Positions 49,015 through 58,451 are shown, numbered from the stretch's first letter. The stretch is 64,000 nt of DNA from Pseudomonas sp. PB120 (GCF_009761815.1 NZ_RWIN01000017.1:58985-122984), one strand, 5' to 3'. Numbers and translations: made by a program. Notes: a model not told the origin generated them from the letters alone.

Positions 49015-49368
49015 AGAGGAACCTCAAGGGGATGACGGCGCGATCCTGAGGCTGTGTCATAGTTGTGACAATCGAATTCCGACGAGTAACACGACTTGAG
49101 CACATTTCTATAAGTTGCTGTTTTTTAGGCGGAACTTAAGTGTTTTTCGTCGGTCTTTAGTTACTTCGGACAGGCCGTTTTTGTGAAAAAGCGGCCTTTT
49201 TTGTGGGCGATTGGAAAGTGTCCGGCCTGGAAAATGGGTTGTTTGTTCCACCGCTATCGCGAGCAGGCTCGCTCCTACAGTGGGCCCTCTGTGAACACAA
49301 ATGCGGTGTTCGCAAAGATCCAATGTGGGAGCGAGCCTGCTCGCGATGAGGTCAGTCCAGACGCTACG
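49015..49368. other. 354-bp gap between the glycine-zipper gene and the oxidoreductase gene
   Basis: The glycine-zipper promoter must lie at its left side. AGGCCG...CGGCCTTTTTTG (49172-49201) has a hairpin with a T-run on the plus strand but no plus-strand gene just upstream, so it may belong to an unseen transcript. A REP doublet follows (49255-49348). Confidence 0.4.
49255..49348. repeat. REP doublet (family 1)
   Basis: CTATCGCGAGCAGGCTCGCT plus CCTACAG and TGTGGGAGCGAGCCTGCTCG plus CGATGAG. It lies 20 bp after the oxidoreductase stop. Confidence 0.85.
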
Positions 49369-51717
49369 TTACGCCGATTTGGCCAAAATCAGCCCCGTCT
49401 CACTCGCCGCTTCCAAACGGATCGCCACGAACTTCGACGTCGGCGTATGGCTGCCATCCCCGGTGCTCTCCAGCGGCACTAGCGGGTTCACCTCCGGGTA
49501 ATACGCCGCAGCCTGCCCCGCTGGAATATCAAACGCCAGCAGCGTGAAGCCTTTGACCCGACGCTCGCGGCCGTCGTCCCAGATCGAAACGATGTCCGCT
49601 TTCTGCCCCGGTTTGAACCCCAAACGAATAATGTCGGCCTCGTTCACAAACAACACATCCCGCTGACCCTTCACCCCACGATAACGGTCATCCAGCCCAT
49701 AAATGGTGGTGTTGTACTGATCGTGGGATCGCATCGACTGCATGATCAGGTCCGGCAGCACGCCTGTCGCGCGGGTGCGTTCGTGCACCAGATCCATGGG
49801 GAGGACATTCGGGCGGAAATTGGCCCGGCCCGACGCCGTGCTCCAGCGGCGAGCGCCGGCGCTGTTGCCGAGGTAGAAACCGCCCGGGTTCTTGATCTTC
49901 TCGTTGAAGTCCTTGAAGCCCGGAATGGTGTCGGCGATCAGGTCGCGAATGCGATCGTAGTCCGCCACCAGCCAGTTCCAGTCCACCGGTTTGCTGCCCA
50001 GGGTTGCGGCCGCAATGCCCGCGATGATGGCGGGCTCGGAGCGCATCTGGTTCGACAGCGCCTGCAACTGGCCGTTGGAGGCGTGGACCATGCTGAACGA
50101 ATCCTCCACGGTCACCGCTTGCGCGCCTTCGGTCTGGAGATCGATGTCGGTGCGGCCCAGGCACGGCAGGATCAGCGCGTCTTTGCCGTGAGTCAAATGG
50201 CTGCGGTTGAGCTTGGTGCTGATCTGCACTGTCAGGTCGCAGCTGCTCAGGGCCTGGAAGGTGCGCGGACTGTCCGGCGTGGCCTGGGCGAAGTTGCCGC
50301 CGAGGCCGATGAAGACTTTGGCGCGACCTTCGGCCATGGCATGAATCGCCTCGACCACGTTGTGGCCGTTTTCGCGCGGGACCTTGAACTGGAAACGACG
50401 CTCCAGGGAATCGAGAAACGCCACCGGCGGACGCTCGTTGATGCCCATGGTTCGGTCGCCCTGCACGTTACTGTGGCCACGCACCGGGCACAGACCGGCG
50501 CCGGGGCGGCCGATGTTGCCGCGCAGCAGCATCAGGTTGGCGATTTCCTGGATGGTCGCCACCGAATGGCGATGCTGAGTGATGCCCATCGCCCAGCACA
50601 TGATCACGTTCTTGCCTTTGGCGTACATGCGCGCCGCTTGCTCGATGTCCACCAGCGTCAGGCCGGATTGCTCGACGATCTGCTCCCACGGCGTGTCATC
50701 GACGGCGCCCAGGTATTCCAGCACGTTGGCGCTGTGTTCATTGAGGAAGTCATGGTCGAACACGGCAGGCTCGCCGGCTTTCTGCGCGTCGCGTTCCCAT
50801 TGCAGCAGGAATTTCGCCATGCCGCGCATGATCGCCATGTCACCGCCCAGTGCCGGACGGAAGTACGCGGTGTTGGTCGGCTTGTCGCCGTTGGTGAGCA
50901 TTTCGAACGGGTGCTGCGGGTGCTGGAAGCGCTCCAGGCCGCGCTCTTTCAACGGGTTGATGCACACCACTTGAGCCCCGCGCTTCACCGCTTCACGCAG
51001 CGGTTCGAGCATCCGTGGGTGATTGGTGCCGGGGTTCTGGCCCCAGACGAAAATCGCGTCGGCGTGTTCGAAGTCGTCGAAGGTCACGGTGCCTTTACCG
51101 ACGCCTACGCTCTGCGCCAAGGCAACACCGCTGGCCTCGTGGCACATATTCGAACAGTCGGGGAAATTGTTGGTGCCATAGGCGCGCACGAACAATTGAT
51201 AGAGAAACGCCGCTTCGTTGCTGGCGCGTCCCGAGGTGTAGAACTCGGCTTGATTGGGGCTCGATAAACCGTGCAGGTGTTTGGCGATCAGGGCAAACGC
51301 ATCCTCCCAGCTGATGGGCTGGTAGCGATCGGTTTCGGCGTTGTAGCTCATCGGCTCGGTCAGGCGGCCCTGATATTCAAGCCAGTAATCGCTCTGTTCC
51401 AGCAGCGAAGTGACGCTGTGTTTGGCGAAGAATTTGCCGTCGACACGCCGTTTGGTCGCTTCCCAGTTCACCGCTTTGGCGCCGTTCTCGCAGAACATCA
51501 CCATGCCTTTTTCCGGCGAATCACCCCAGGCGCAGCCGGGGCAGTCGAAGCCCCCGTTCTGGTTGGTCTTGAGCATGATGCGCAGGTTTTTCAGGGCGTT
51601 GTCGCTGGTCAACCAGGCTTGGGCGACGCTGATCAGCGCGCCCCAACCACCGGCCGGACCCTTGTAGGGCTTGTAACGTGGAACAGGTTTCTGGTCGGCT
51701 TGACGGTGTTGACTCAC
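49369..51717 (-). CDS. FdhF/YdeP-family molybdopterin oxidoreductase
   Basis: 782 residues from a GTG at 51717 with TTGGAGAG before it; the GTG overlaps the fdhD stop. This is a bis-MGD enzyme of the DMSO-reductase superfamily. The N-terminal cysteines (FDCPGCAWGDS) may hold an Fe-S cluster. The Mo ligand position reads NMCHEASGVAL: Cys192 stands where E. coli FdhF has selenocysteine. Family blocks include FVWGQNPGTNHPRML, MCWAMGITQH, LLRGNIGRPGAGLCPVRGHSNVQGDRTMGI and the C-terminal MGD domain (RSHDQYNTTIYGLDDRYRG). No electron-transfer subunit is encoded nearby. The YdeP group is linked to acid resistance and formate-like chemistry, but the substrate is not settled. Confidence 0.85.
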   Translation of the reverse strand: MSQHRQADQKPVPRYKPYKGPAGGWGALISVAQAWLTSDNALKNLRIMLKTNQNGGFDCPGCAWGDSPEKGMVMFCENGAKAVNWEATKRRVDGKFFAKHSVTSLLEQSDYWLEYQGRLTEPMSYNAETDRYQPISWEDAFALIAKHLHGLSSPNQAEFYTSGRASNEAAFLYQLFVRAYGTNNFPDCSNMCHEASGVALAQSVGVGKGTVTFDDFEHADAIFVWGQNPGTNHPRMLEPLREAVKRGAQVVCINPLKERGLERFQHPQHPFEMLTNGDKPTNTAYFRPALGGDMAIMRGMAKFLLQWERDAQKAGEPAVFDHDFLNEHSANVLEYLGAVDDTPWEQIVEQSGLTLVDIEQAARMYAKGKNVIMCWAMGITQHRHSVATIQEIANLMLLRGNIGRPGAGLCPVRGHSNVQGDRTMGINERPPVAFLDSLERRFQFKVPRENGHNVVEAIHAMAEGRAKVFIGLGGNFAQATPDSPRTFQALSSCDLTVQISTKLNRSHLTHGKDALILPCLGRTDIDLQTEGAQAVTVEDSFSMVHASNGQLQALSNQMRSEPAIIAGIAAATLGSKPVDWNWLVADYDRIRDLIADTIPGFKDFNEKIKNPGGFYLGNSAGARRWSTASGRANFRPNVLPMDLVHERTRATGVLPDLIMQSMRSHDQYNTTIYGLDDRYRGVKGQRDVLFVNEADIIRLGFKPGQKADIVSIWDDGRERRVKGFTLLAFDIPAGQAAAYYPEVNPLVPLESTGDGSHTPTSKFVAIRLEAASETGLILAKSA

Positions 51718-52553
51718 GCTTGACTCTCCAAGGCGGGGCTGTAAACCCGCGGCGCATTCTTCTGGGGCAGGTGGATAAGGTTTAAGTTGTGTCGACGGGC
51801 CCATTGCACGGCGAGGCCGGTGGGCGACGACAGGCTGACCAGGGTCTGGATACCCGCGCGCAACACTTTCTGGATCAATTCGAGGCTGCAACGGCTGGTG
51901 ACAATCGCCAGTCCGCCGGTGGTGGGAATCTTCTGGCGGATCAGTCCGCCGATCAGCTTGTCGAGCGCGTTGTGCCGGCCGATATCTTCGCGGCCCAGCA
52001 GCAATTCACCCTGGGCGTTCATGAACACCGCTGCATGCACGGCACCGCAATGCTGCCCCAGTGGCTGGAAGGCGCCGATGCGCTGGCGCAAACCGTCAAG
52101 CCATTCGGCCGGCGGCAAGGGGGCGCCAGGTAAAACCTTGAGGTCCGGCAAGGCCTGCTCGACTGCTTCAACGCCGCACAGCCCGCAACCGCTGGTGCCG
52201 GCGAGTTGCCGACGCTGTTGCTTGAGGTTCCAGAAGGCGCGATTGGCGATGGTCACTTGCGCGTATTGCGCCGAGCCCGATCCGCTGAGTTGCAGGTCAT
52301 AGATATCGCTGGCGTCTTCGATGATTCCGCTGCCGAGGCTGAAGCCGACGATGAAGTCTTCCAGGTCCGTCGGCGTCACCAGCATCACGGCCTGGCTGAT
52401 CCCGTTGTAGGCAATCGCCAACGCGACTTCCTCAGCCAGCGCGGTGCTGGCTGATTCGGTGTAGTGGAGATCGCAGTAGCTGTAGGTCTGGCTTGCGTCT
52501 GGCGCGGGCGTTTCGAGTGCGGGCGCCGCGCAGGTGGGGCGCTTGGTGTTCAT
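51714..52553 (-). CDS. fdhD: Formate dehydrogenase accessory sulfurtransferase FdhD
   Basis: 279 residues. FdhD passes sulfur from IscS to the Mo cofactor of formate dehydrogenase. The Cys pair is Cys123 and Cys126 in SGCGLCGVEA, as needed for sulfur transfer. SRCSLELIQKVLRAGIQ-like and EDIGRHNALDKLIGG blocks are typical. It is translationally coupled to the FdhF-like gene downstream, which fits that enzyme needing sulfuration. The N-terminal 25 residues are extra relative to E. coli. Confidence 0.92.
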   Translation of the reverse strand: MNTKRPTCAAPALETPAPDASQTYSYCDLHYTESASTALAEEVALAIAYNGISQAVMLVTPTDLEDFIVGFSLGSGIIEDASDIYDLQLSGSGSAQYAQVTIANRAFWNLKQQRRQLAGTSGCGLCGVEAVEQALPDLKVLPGAPLPPAEWLDGLRQRIGAFQPLGQHCGAVHAAVFMNAQGELLLGREDIGRHNALDKLIGGLIRQKIPTTGGLAIVTSRCSLELIQKVLRAGIQTLVSLSSPTGLAVQWARRHNLNLIHLPQKNAPRVYSPALESQA

Positions 52554-52645
52554 GGCATCACCGACGGTTTAGTCAGGTTTAAGCCTAGGCGCGTCAACTT
52601 GTCGCGTCTAATCGCTATTACTGATCTACCGATAGATGACGTCGA

Positions 52646-53533
52646 TTAAGAGCCTGTCAGTGATTTCTGATAGATCGCGAAACAGGCCTCCGCCAACGCC
52701 GAACGGGGCGCGCTGCGACGCATGATCAGCCCCAGCCGGGCGAGAGTCTGGGCTTTTTCAATGGGGTGCAGGCGCAGATGGTCGGTCAGGTTTTCCAGAC
52801 CGCCGTCCAGTGGCATCACCGCGCAGCAAAAACCGCCATGCACGGCTTGTAACAATTGGTGGACGGCATCGGTCTGCAACAGTGGCTGCGGGGTCAGGCC
52901 GCGACTGTGGAAGTTGTGGTCGATGGATTGGCGAAAATGCATGCCGCTGGTGAGCATGCCCAGTGGCAATTCGATCAACGATTCCCACGTCAGTGGTTCC
53001 GGGCCGAAGCTGAAGTGGCGCTGGTCGTAGAGCAGGCCCATGTGGGTTTCACTGAAGGCCAGGGAGTCAAAGCGCTCGCCGTCCAGGCGTTCCAGATAGG
53101 ACACGCCCAGGTCCAGTCGGTTGTTCGCCAGTTGCTCAAGAATCTGCTCGGAGCTGAGGGCAGAGAGTTCGAAGCGCAGGTTCGGGTGTTCGGCGTGCAG
53201 GCGTTGCATCAGAGGCAGCGGGTCGAAGCTCGACAGGGGCACGACGCCCAGGCGCAAGGTGCCGACCAGGTTGCCGCGACAGGCAGCGGCCTCGGCCTGC
53301 AAACCGTCGTAGGCCGCCAGCACGGTTCGCGCCCACGCCAGCACCCGCTCGCCCGGCGCGGTAAAGCCTTCGAAGCGCTGCCCGCGGTTGACCAAGGGCA
53401 GGTCGAGTTCTTCTTCGAGGCTGCGCAGGCGCATCGACAGCGTCGGCTGGGTGATGTGACAGCGCGCAGCGGCCTGGCCGAAATGCCGGGTTTCGTCGAG
53501 GGCGATGAGGAATTTCAGCTGCTTGATGTCCAT
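52646..53533 (-). CDS. LysR-family transcriptional regulator
   Basis: 295 residues. The N-terminal winged HTH reads MDIKQLKFLIALDETRHFGQAAARCHITQPTLSMRLRSLEEEL, the standard LysR form. The periplasmic-binding-like effector domain follows (about 90-290). It lies 92 bp upstream of fdhD on the same strand, so it probably controls fdhD and the oxidoreductase gene. In P. aeruginosa a LysR gene is also in this place by recollection. The effector is unknown. Confidence 0.85.
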   Translation of the reverse strand: MDIKQLKFLIALDETRHFGQAAARCHITQPTLSMRLRSLEEELDLPLVNRGQRFEGFTAPGERVLAWARTVLAAYDGLQAEAAACRGNLVGTLRLGVVPLSSFDPLPLMQRLHAEHPNLRFELSALSSEQILEQLANNRLDLGVSYLERLDGERFDSLAFSETHMGLLYDQRHFSFGPEPLTWESLIELPLGMLTSGMHFRQSIDHNFHSRGLTPQPLLQTDAVHQLLQAVHGGFCCAVMPLDGGLENLTDHLRLHPIEKAQTLARLGLIMRRSAPRSALAEACFAIYQKSLTGS

Positions 53534-53671
53534 CTTCGCTCCAGGGCGCGGGAAGGTTCGGATTCTAGCGCCTGGGGGGAAGCGGCGTCATTGGTCGGGT
53601 TGGAGCCGCGTGTTGCAAGCTTGGTCTAGGCTTTTGCGTCTGGACAACTTTTAATCCATGGAGAGCACACG

Positions 53672-54121
53672 ATGAGCCTTTTCAGTTTTCTCAAAGAAGC
53701 CGGTGAAAAAATCCTCGATGCGCTGACGCCGGACAAGGCCGAAGCCAACAGCGAGGCACTGACCAAGCACGTGAAGGATGCGCTGACGGGGATCGACACT
53801 TCCAAGATTCAGGTGAAGGTCGAGGGCGATAAGGTCATTGCCAGTGGCGAGGCCGCGACTCAGGAAGAGAAGGAAAAGATCCTGCTGTCGCTGGGCAACG
53901 TAGCGGGTGTCAGCGGTGTTGAAGATCAGATCACGGTCACCGGGCCGGTGGTCGTTGCCGCGAAATTTGTCGTGGTCGAGAAGGGCGACACCCTCAGCGC
54001 CATTTCCCTGCGGGTGTACGGCGATGCCAACAAATACAACAAAATCTTCGAGGCCAACAAGCCGATGCTCAAGGATGTGAACAAGATTTATCCGGGGCAG
54101 TCGTTGCGGATTCCTGAGTAA
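53672..54121 (+). CDS. BON- and LysM-domain protein (YgaU/Kbp type)
   Basis: 149 residues with no signal peptide. The BON domain is near 25-90 (EALTKHVKDALTGIDTSKIQVKVEGDKVIASG...EEKEKILLSLGNVAGVSGV). The LysM domain occupies about 97-149 (VVVEKGDTLSAISLRVYGDANKYNKIFEANKPML...YPGQSLRIPE). E. coli Kbp/YgaU has the same layout and binds potassium in the cytoplasm. GAGAGCACACG precedes the ATG. Confidence 0.88.
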   Translation: MSLFSFLKEAGEKILDALTPDKAEANSEALTKHVKDALTGIDTSKIQVKVEGDKVIASGEAATQEEKEKILLSLGNVAGVSGVEDQITVTGPVVVAAKFVVVEKGDTLSAISLRVYGDANKYNKIFEANKPMLKDVNKIYPGQSLRIPE

Positions 54122-54134
54122 GCCTCAAGATCGC

Positions 54135-54234
54135 CATCGCCGGCAAGCCGGTCTCACTCCCACAGTGGATCTTCTTCGTGCACAGATTTTGTTGCCGCTG
54201 AAGATCCACTGTGGGAGCGAGCCTGCTCGCGATG
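54135..54234. repeat. REP doublet (mixed arms)
   Basis: Left CATCGCCGGCAAGCCGGTCT and right GAGCGAGCCTGCTCGCGATG, joined by the inverted pair CCACAGTGGATCTT/AAGATCCACTGTGG. It lies between convergent genes. Confidence 0.8.
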
Positions 54235-54247
54235 CAGACACCTCGGT

Positions 54248-54910
54248 CTAAAGTCCTGAAATGAGCTCCCGATAATCCCCCACCGCCGCAAACTCCGCCG
54301 TGTCCTTCGGCCCTTTGCGACTGTCCGGTTCACTCACCGCCAACAAATGCGCCACGCCGAAATGGCGCGCACTGCGCAGGATCGGCAACGTGTCGTCGAT
54401 AAACAGACTGCGCGCCGGATCGAATCCGATGTCCGTCTGCAGCGCCTCCCAGAACTGCGGGTTCTCCTTGGGAAAGCCGTAATCGTGGGAGCTGATCAAG
54501 CGCTCGAAATAGGGCGCCAGTTCAATGCGTTCCAGCTTCAATGACAGCGAATCGCGGTGCGCATTGGTGATCATCACCACCCGCTTGCCGGCTTTTTTGA
54601 TCGCGGCCAGAAACGTATCCGCATCCGGACGCAGGGCGATCAGGTGAGCGGTTTCCAGTTTCAACTCTCGCACGGGCAATTTCAGCTCGGCGCTCCAGAA
54701 ATCCAGGCAATACCACTGCAACTGGCCGGCATTGCGTTCGAACAGCGGCTGCAGTTCCATCTCGGCCATCGCCCGGCTCACTCCGTGCAGTTCGGCGTAA
54801 CGCTGCGGCAAGTGTTCCATCCAGAAATGGTTGTCGTAGTGCAAGTCCAGCAGGGTGCCGTCCATATCGAGCAAAACGGTGTCGATGTCGTGCCAGGGCA
54901 GCAAGGGCAT
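54248..54910 (-). CDS. yrfG: GMP/IMP nucleotidase (HAD family)
   Basis: 220 residues. HAD motif I is DTVLLDMDGTLLDL, motif II is VVMITNAH, motif III Lys is in YGFPKENPQF and motif IV is SLFIDDTLPIL. E. coli YrfG dephosphorylates GMP and IMP. It is divergent from nudE, with 91 bp between; the yrfG-nudE pairing is conserved in gamma-proteobacteria. Confidence 0.85.
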   Translation of the reverse strand: MPLLPWHDIDTVLLDMDGTLLDLHYDNHFWMEHLPQRYAELHGVSRAMAEMELQPLFERNAGQLQWYCLDFWSAELKLPVRELKLETAHLIALRPDADTFLAAIKKAGKRVVMITNAHRDSLSLKLERIELAPYFERLISSHDYGFPKENPQFWEALQTDIGFDPARSLFIDDTLPILRSARHFGVAHLLAVSEPDSRKGPKDTAEFAAVGDYRELISGL

Positions 54911-55001
54911 AAAAAACGTCTCCAGCGGTAAAAAAGGATATCCGAAGTCAATAATCAGGATAGGCCGGGTATAGTAACGCGTTCACGCCAAGGAGCTTTT
55001 C

Positions 55002-55568
55002 ATGCGCCAGAAACCCACCATCCTCGCCCGCGAGATTGTCGCCAGCAGCCGTTTGTTCCGCGTCGAAGAGCTGAAGTTGCGCTTTTCCAATGGCGTGGAG
55101 CGCACCTATGAGCGACTGGTCGGCAGGGGCGCCGGGTATGGGGCGGTGATGATCGTGGCGATGCTCGATGCCGACCATGCGGTGCTGGTCGAGGAGTACT
55201 GCGGCGGCACTGAAGAATATGAACTGTCCTTGCCCAAGGGCTTGATCGAGCCGGGCGAAGACGTGCTGGCGGCGGCCGAGCGTGAACTCAAGGAAGAGGC
55301 CGGGTATGGCGCGCGGCAACTGGAGCATCTGACCGAATTGTCGTTGTCGCCGGGTTACATGAGCCAGAAGATCCAGGTGGTGCTGGCCACTGATCTGTAC
55401 GAGGAGCGGCTTGAGGGTGACGAGCCCGAGCCGATGGGCGTGGACAAGATCAATCTGCGAGAACTGTCGTCGCTGGCGCTGAACCCGAGATTTACCGAAG
55501 GCCGTGCCTTGGCGGCGCTGTACCTGGCCCGTGACCTGCTGACTTTGCGTGGAGTGTTTCTGCCTTGA
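55002..55568 (+). CDS. nudE: ADP compounds hydrolase NudE (Nudix)
   Basis: 188 residues. The Nudix box GLIEPGEDVLAAAERELKEE(A)G matches G-x5-E-x7-REU-x-EE-x-GU. NudE hydrolyses ADP-ribose, NADH and Ap3A. CAAGGAGCTTTTC precedes the ATG. The stop overlaps the cysQ start (TTGA), so the two are coupled. Confidence 0.9.
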   Translation: MRQKPTILAREIVASSRLFRVEELKLRFSNGVERTYERLVGRGAGYGAVMIVAMLDADHAVLVEEYCGGTEEYELSLPKGLIEPGEDVLAAAERELKEEAGYGARQLEHLTELSLSPGYMSQKIQVVLATDLYEERLEGDEPEPMGVDKINLRELSSLALNPRFTEGRALAALYLARDLLTLRGVFLP

Positions 55569-56392
55569 ATTTTCCTCATCCGTTGATGGCGCCTGTGGTT
55601 GAACTGGCGTTGAAAGCTGGCGATGCCATCCTGCCGTTCTGGCGCACCGGCACCGCCGTGACCGCCAAATCTGACGATTCACCGGTCACCGCGGCCGACC
55701 TGGCCGCACACCATTTGATTCTGGCCGGGCTGACGGCGCTGGACCCGAGCATTCCGGTGCTGTCGGAAGAAGACGCCAACATTCCTCAAGGCGTGCGCGC
55801 CGGCTGGCAGCGCTGGTGGCTGGTAGACCCGTTGGACGGGACCAAGGAGTTCATCTCCGGCAGTGAAGAATTTACCGTCAACATCGCGCTGATCGAGCAC
55901 GGTCGGGTGGTGTTCGGTGTGGTGTCGATGCCGACCAACGGGCGCTTTTATGTCGGCGGTGCCGGTCTGGGCGCATGGCGCGGGGATCGAGACGCTGAGC
56001 CTTTGCCGATTCAGGTGCGCGAAACGCCGGGAGCGGGCGAAGCGTTTACCGTGGTGGCCAGCCGTCGACATTCGAGCCCTGAGCAGGAGCGCTTGCTGGC
56101 CGGGTTGAGTGCCAGTCTGGGTGAACTGCAACTGGCCAACGTCGGCAGCTCGCTGAAATTCTGCCTGTTGGCGGAAGGGGCGGCGGATTGTTACCCGCGC
56201 CTGGCTCCGACTTCGCAGTGGGACACGGCGGCGGCGCAAGGCGTGCTGGAAGGGGCGGGCGGTGAGGTGCTGGACCTGAGTGGTGCACCGTTCAGCTATC
56301 CGGCGCGGGAATCGCTGTTGAATGAGTTCTTCCTGGCGCTGCCGGCGAAGGCGGCCTGGCGAGAGAAACTGCTGGAACTCGCCCGCTCCTGA
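55565..56392 (+). CDS. cysQ: 3'(2'),5'-bisphosphate nucleotidase CysQ
   Basis: 275 residues from a TTG that overlaps the nudE stop; the ATG at 55586 would drop seven residues. This is an inositol-monophosphatase-fold enzyme. Metal sites are visible as SEED (VLSEEDAN) and DPLDGTKEF. The C-terminal WDTAAAQGVLEGAGG closes the active site. CysQ removes PAP formed in sulfate assimilation, another link to the sulfur theme of the window. A REPIN begins 12 bp after the stop. Confidence 0.9.
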   Translation: MNFPHPLMAPVVELALKAGDAILPFWRTGTAVTAKSDDSPVTAADLAAHHLILAGLTALDPSIPVLSEEDANIPQGVRAGWQRWWLVDPLDGTKEFISGSEEFTVNIALIEHGRVVFGVVSMPTNGRFYVGGAGLGAWRGDRDAEPLPIQVRETPGAGEAFTVVASRRHSSPEQERLLAGLSASLGELQLANVGSSLKFCLLAEGAADCYPRLAPTSQWDTAAAQGVLEGAGGEVLDLSGAPFSYPARESLLNEFFLALPAKAAWREKLLELARS

Positions 56393-56403
56393 TCTGCTGC
56401 GAC

Positions 56404-56540
56404 CCTGTGGCGAGGGAGCTTGCTCCCGCTGGGTCGCGAAGCGCCCCCCGAAACCAGGCACCGTGACGTATCGGTGAAACCTCGCCGCAGGAATGACGGC
56501 TGCTGCGCAGCCGAGCGGGAGCAAGCTCCCTCGCCACAGG
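56404..56540. repeat. REPIN copy 5 (family 2)
   Basis: 137-bp doublet, CCTGTGGCGAGGGAGCTTGC...GCAAGCTCCCTCGCCACAGG, between the convergent cysQ and thioesterase genes. Confidence 0.9.
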
Positions 56541-56560
56541 TTCTGTGTCGGTCCTGATCG

Positions 56561-57016
56561 TTAACGATGCAGCACGTACTGCCCGGCAAATGTCACCGCA
56601 TCCTCATCGCTGCCGCTGTTCACAACCCGCGTATGCAGCGTCAAACGCGCCCTGCCATAACGTTGGTAAGTGGCCAGAAACTTCTTCCACACCCCCTCAC
56701 CCGGCGCCTGGCAAATGGCATTTGCATCGCCCGTCACCGGCAGCGGGTAGCTGATCTTGCCTTCCTGAATCACGATATGCCCGTCTTCAATCCCTTCCTC
56801 GCGCAAGCGCAAATGCAACCAGCCCCAACCTGCCAGCACCGCGCCGCAGTACAAACTGCCGCCGAACATGGTGCTCTTGTGATTGACGTTGGCTTCCAGC
56901 GGCAAGTGCAGGCGCAGCTGGTGATCGTGCCAGTCGAGCACTTTGACCCCCATGGCTTGCGTCAGGGGAATGTCGTGATGGAGGACCGATTCCAGGTGAC
57001 GGCTGTCGCGGTTCAT
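56561..57016 (-). CDS. Putative thioesterase, YiiD C-terminal type
   Basis: 151 residues with the hotdog pattern of the YiiD_C thioesterase family: LHHDIPLTQAMGVKVLDWHDHQLRLHLPLEANVNHKSTMFGGSLY. The N-term acetyltransferase domain of full-length YiiD is absent. Substrate unknown. It lies just downstream of dctD on the same strand (41-bp gap), so read-through is possible. Confidence 0.75.
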   Translation of the reverse strand: MNRDSRHLESVLHHDIPLTQAMGVKVLDWHDHQLRLHLPLEANVNHKSTMFGGSLYCGAVLAGWGWLHLRLREEGIEDGHIVIQEGKISYPLPVTGDANAICQAPGEGVWKKFLATYQRYGRARLTLHTRVVNSGSDEDAVTFAGQYVLHR

Positions 57017-57056
57017 TCATAGGCCTCTGGGTTGAAGATGATGAGGTGACGGCGGC

Positions 57057-58451
57057 TCATTCAAGATCATCGTGATGGCCGCTCGCGCCACCGTCGGCGA
57101 AGTTCAAGCCGTGCTTGCGCAGCTTGTCGTGCAAGGTTTTGCGTGGGATGCCCAGCGCTTCGGCGAGGCTGCGCACCGAGCTGTGGGAGCGCGCCAGTTC
57201 GGCGGCGATCAGGCTCTTCTCGAAGTTTTCCACTTGCTCGCTGAGCCCGCCGCTGACCACGTCTGTCGTCGTGCCGGTAATGCCGTCCGGCGCGCTGTTG
57301 TCCAGGGCCAGTTCCAGGCCCAGGGCAAAACGTTCGGCGGCGTTTTGCAGTTCGCGCACGTTGCCCGGCCAGTTGTGGCGCAGCAACAGTGCACGCTGGC
57401 CGGGTTGCAGTTCGTGAGGCGGTAAGCCGTGACGGTCGCTGGCTTCGTCGGCGAAGTGCTGGAACAGCATCAGCGCATCTTCGCCGCGCTCGCGCAGCGG
57501 TGGAATGCGCAGCGGTGCGACGTTCAGCCGGTAATACAAGTCGGCGCGGAAGCGGCCCTGGTCGGCGGACTGACGCAGGTCTTCCTTGGTCGCGGCGATG
57601 ATCCGGATGTCCAGCGGGATCAGCTGATTGCCGCCCAGGCGTTCGACCACTCGTTCTTGCAGCAAGCGCAGCAGTTTGACCTGGACGTCCAGGCTCATAC
57701 TCTCGATTTCATCGAGGAACAGCGTGCCGCCGTTGGCGAACTCGAACTTGCCGATCCGACGTTTTTGCGCCCCGGTAAAAGCGCCGGGCTCGTGGCCGAA
57801 CAACTCGCTTTCCACCACGGATTCGGCCAGCGCCCCGGCGTTGATCGCCACAAACGGGCCGTTGCGTCGGTTCGACAGGTCGTGCAGCGCCCGGGCCACG
57901 ACTTCTTTGCCGGCGCCGGTTTCACCGAGGATCAGCACGTCGGCCTTGGTCGCCGCCAATGCGCCGATTTGCTCGCGCAAACGCAGCATCGGCGCCGATT
58001 GCCCGACCAGCCGGGTGCTCAGTTCATTGCGGTCGCTGAGGGCCAGACGCAGGCTGCGGTTGTCCAGCACCAGCCGGCGCAAGGCCAGCGCGCGACGGAC
58101 GCTGTCGAGCAGGGCGTCGCTGGCGAACGGCTTTTCCAGAAAGTCATAGGCGCCGGCCCGCATCGCCTGCACCGCCAGCGGTACATCGCCGTGACCGGTG
58201 ATCAGCAGCACCGGCAGCTCCGGGTCCTGGGCATGCAGTTCGGTCAACAGTTCGAGGCCGTCCATGCCCGGCATGCGGATGTCACTGACGACCACGCCAG
58301 GCCAGTCGCGCTCAAGTTGCGCGGCGAGGCCTTTGGCTTCGGCCAGTGGCAGGATTTTCAGGCCCGCCAGGTCCAGCGTCTGGCTCAGGGCTTGACGCAG
58401 GTGGGGATCGTCGTCGATCAGCACGACCTGAATGCGGTTGTCGATGGTCAT
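57057..58451 (-). CDS. dctD: C4-dicarboxylate sigma-54 response regulator DctD
   Basis: 464 residues. Receiver: VVLIDDDPHLR, with the phospho-Asp in VVSDIRMPGMDG. Sigma-54 AAA+ domain: Walker A GETGAGKEVVAR, GAFTGAQ loop, Walker B GGTLFLDEIES. The C-terminal Fis HTH is VRSLAEALGIPRKTLHDKLRKHGL. It activates C4-dicarboxylate transporter genes with sigma-54. The ATG overlaps the dctB stop (ATGA). No dct transporter gene is in the window. Confidence 0.88.
   Translation of the reverse strand: MTIDNRIQVVLIDDDPHLRQALSQTLDLAGLKILPLAEAKGLAAQLERDWPGVVVSDIRMPGMDGLELLTELHAQDPELPVLLITGHGDVPLAVQAMRAGAYDFLEKPFASDALLDSVRRALALRRLVLDNRSLRLALSDRNELSTRLVGQSAPMLRLREQIGALAATKADVLILGETGAGKEVVARALHDLSNRRNGPFVAINAGALAESVVESELFGHEPGAFTGAQKRRIGKFEFANGGTLFLDEIESMSLDVQVKLLRLLQERVVERLGGNQLIPLDIRIIAATKEDLRQSADQGRFRADLYYRLNVAPLRIPPLRERGEDALMLFQHFADEASDRHGLPPHELQPGQRALLLRHNWPGNVRELQNAAERFALGLELALDNSAPDGITGTTTDVVSGGLSEQVENFEKSLIAAELARSHSSVRSLAEALGIPRKTLHDKLRKHGLNFADGGASGHHDDLE

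Noticed and set aside
49172..49201. Terminator for the oxidoreductase gene at 49369-51717
   Set aside because: The T-run lies on the plus-strand side, which is the wrong direction for that minus-strand gene, and a REP doublet lies between.
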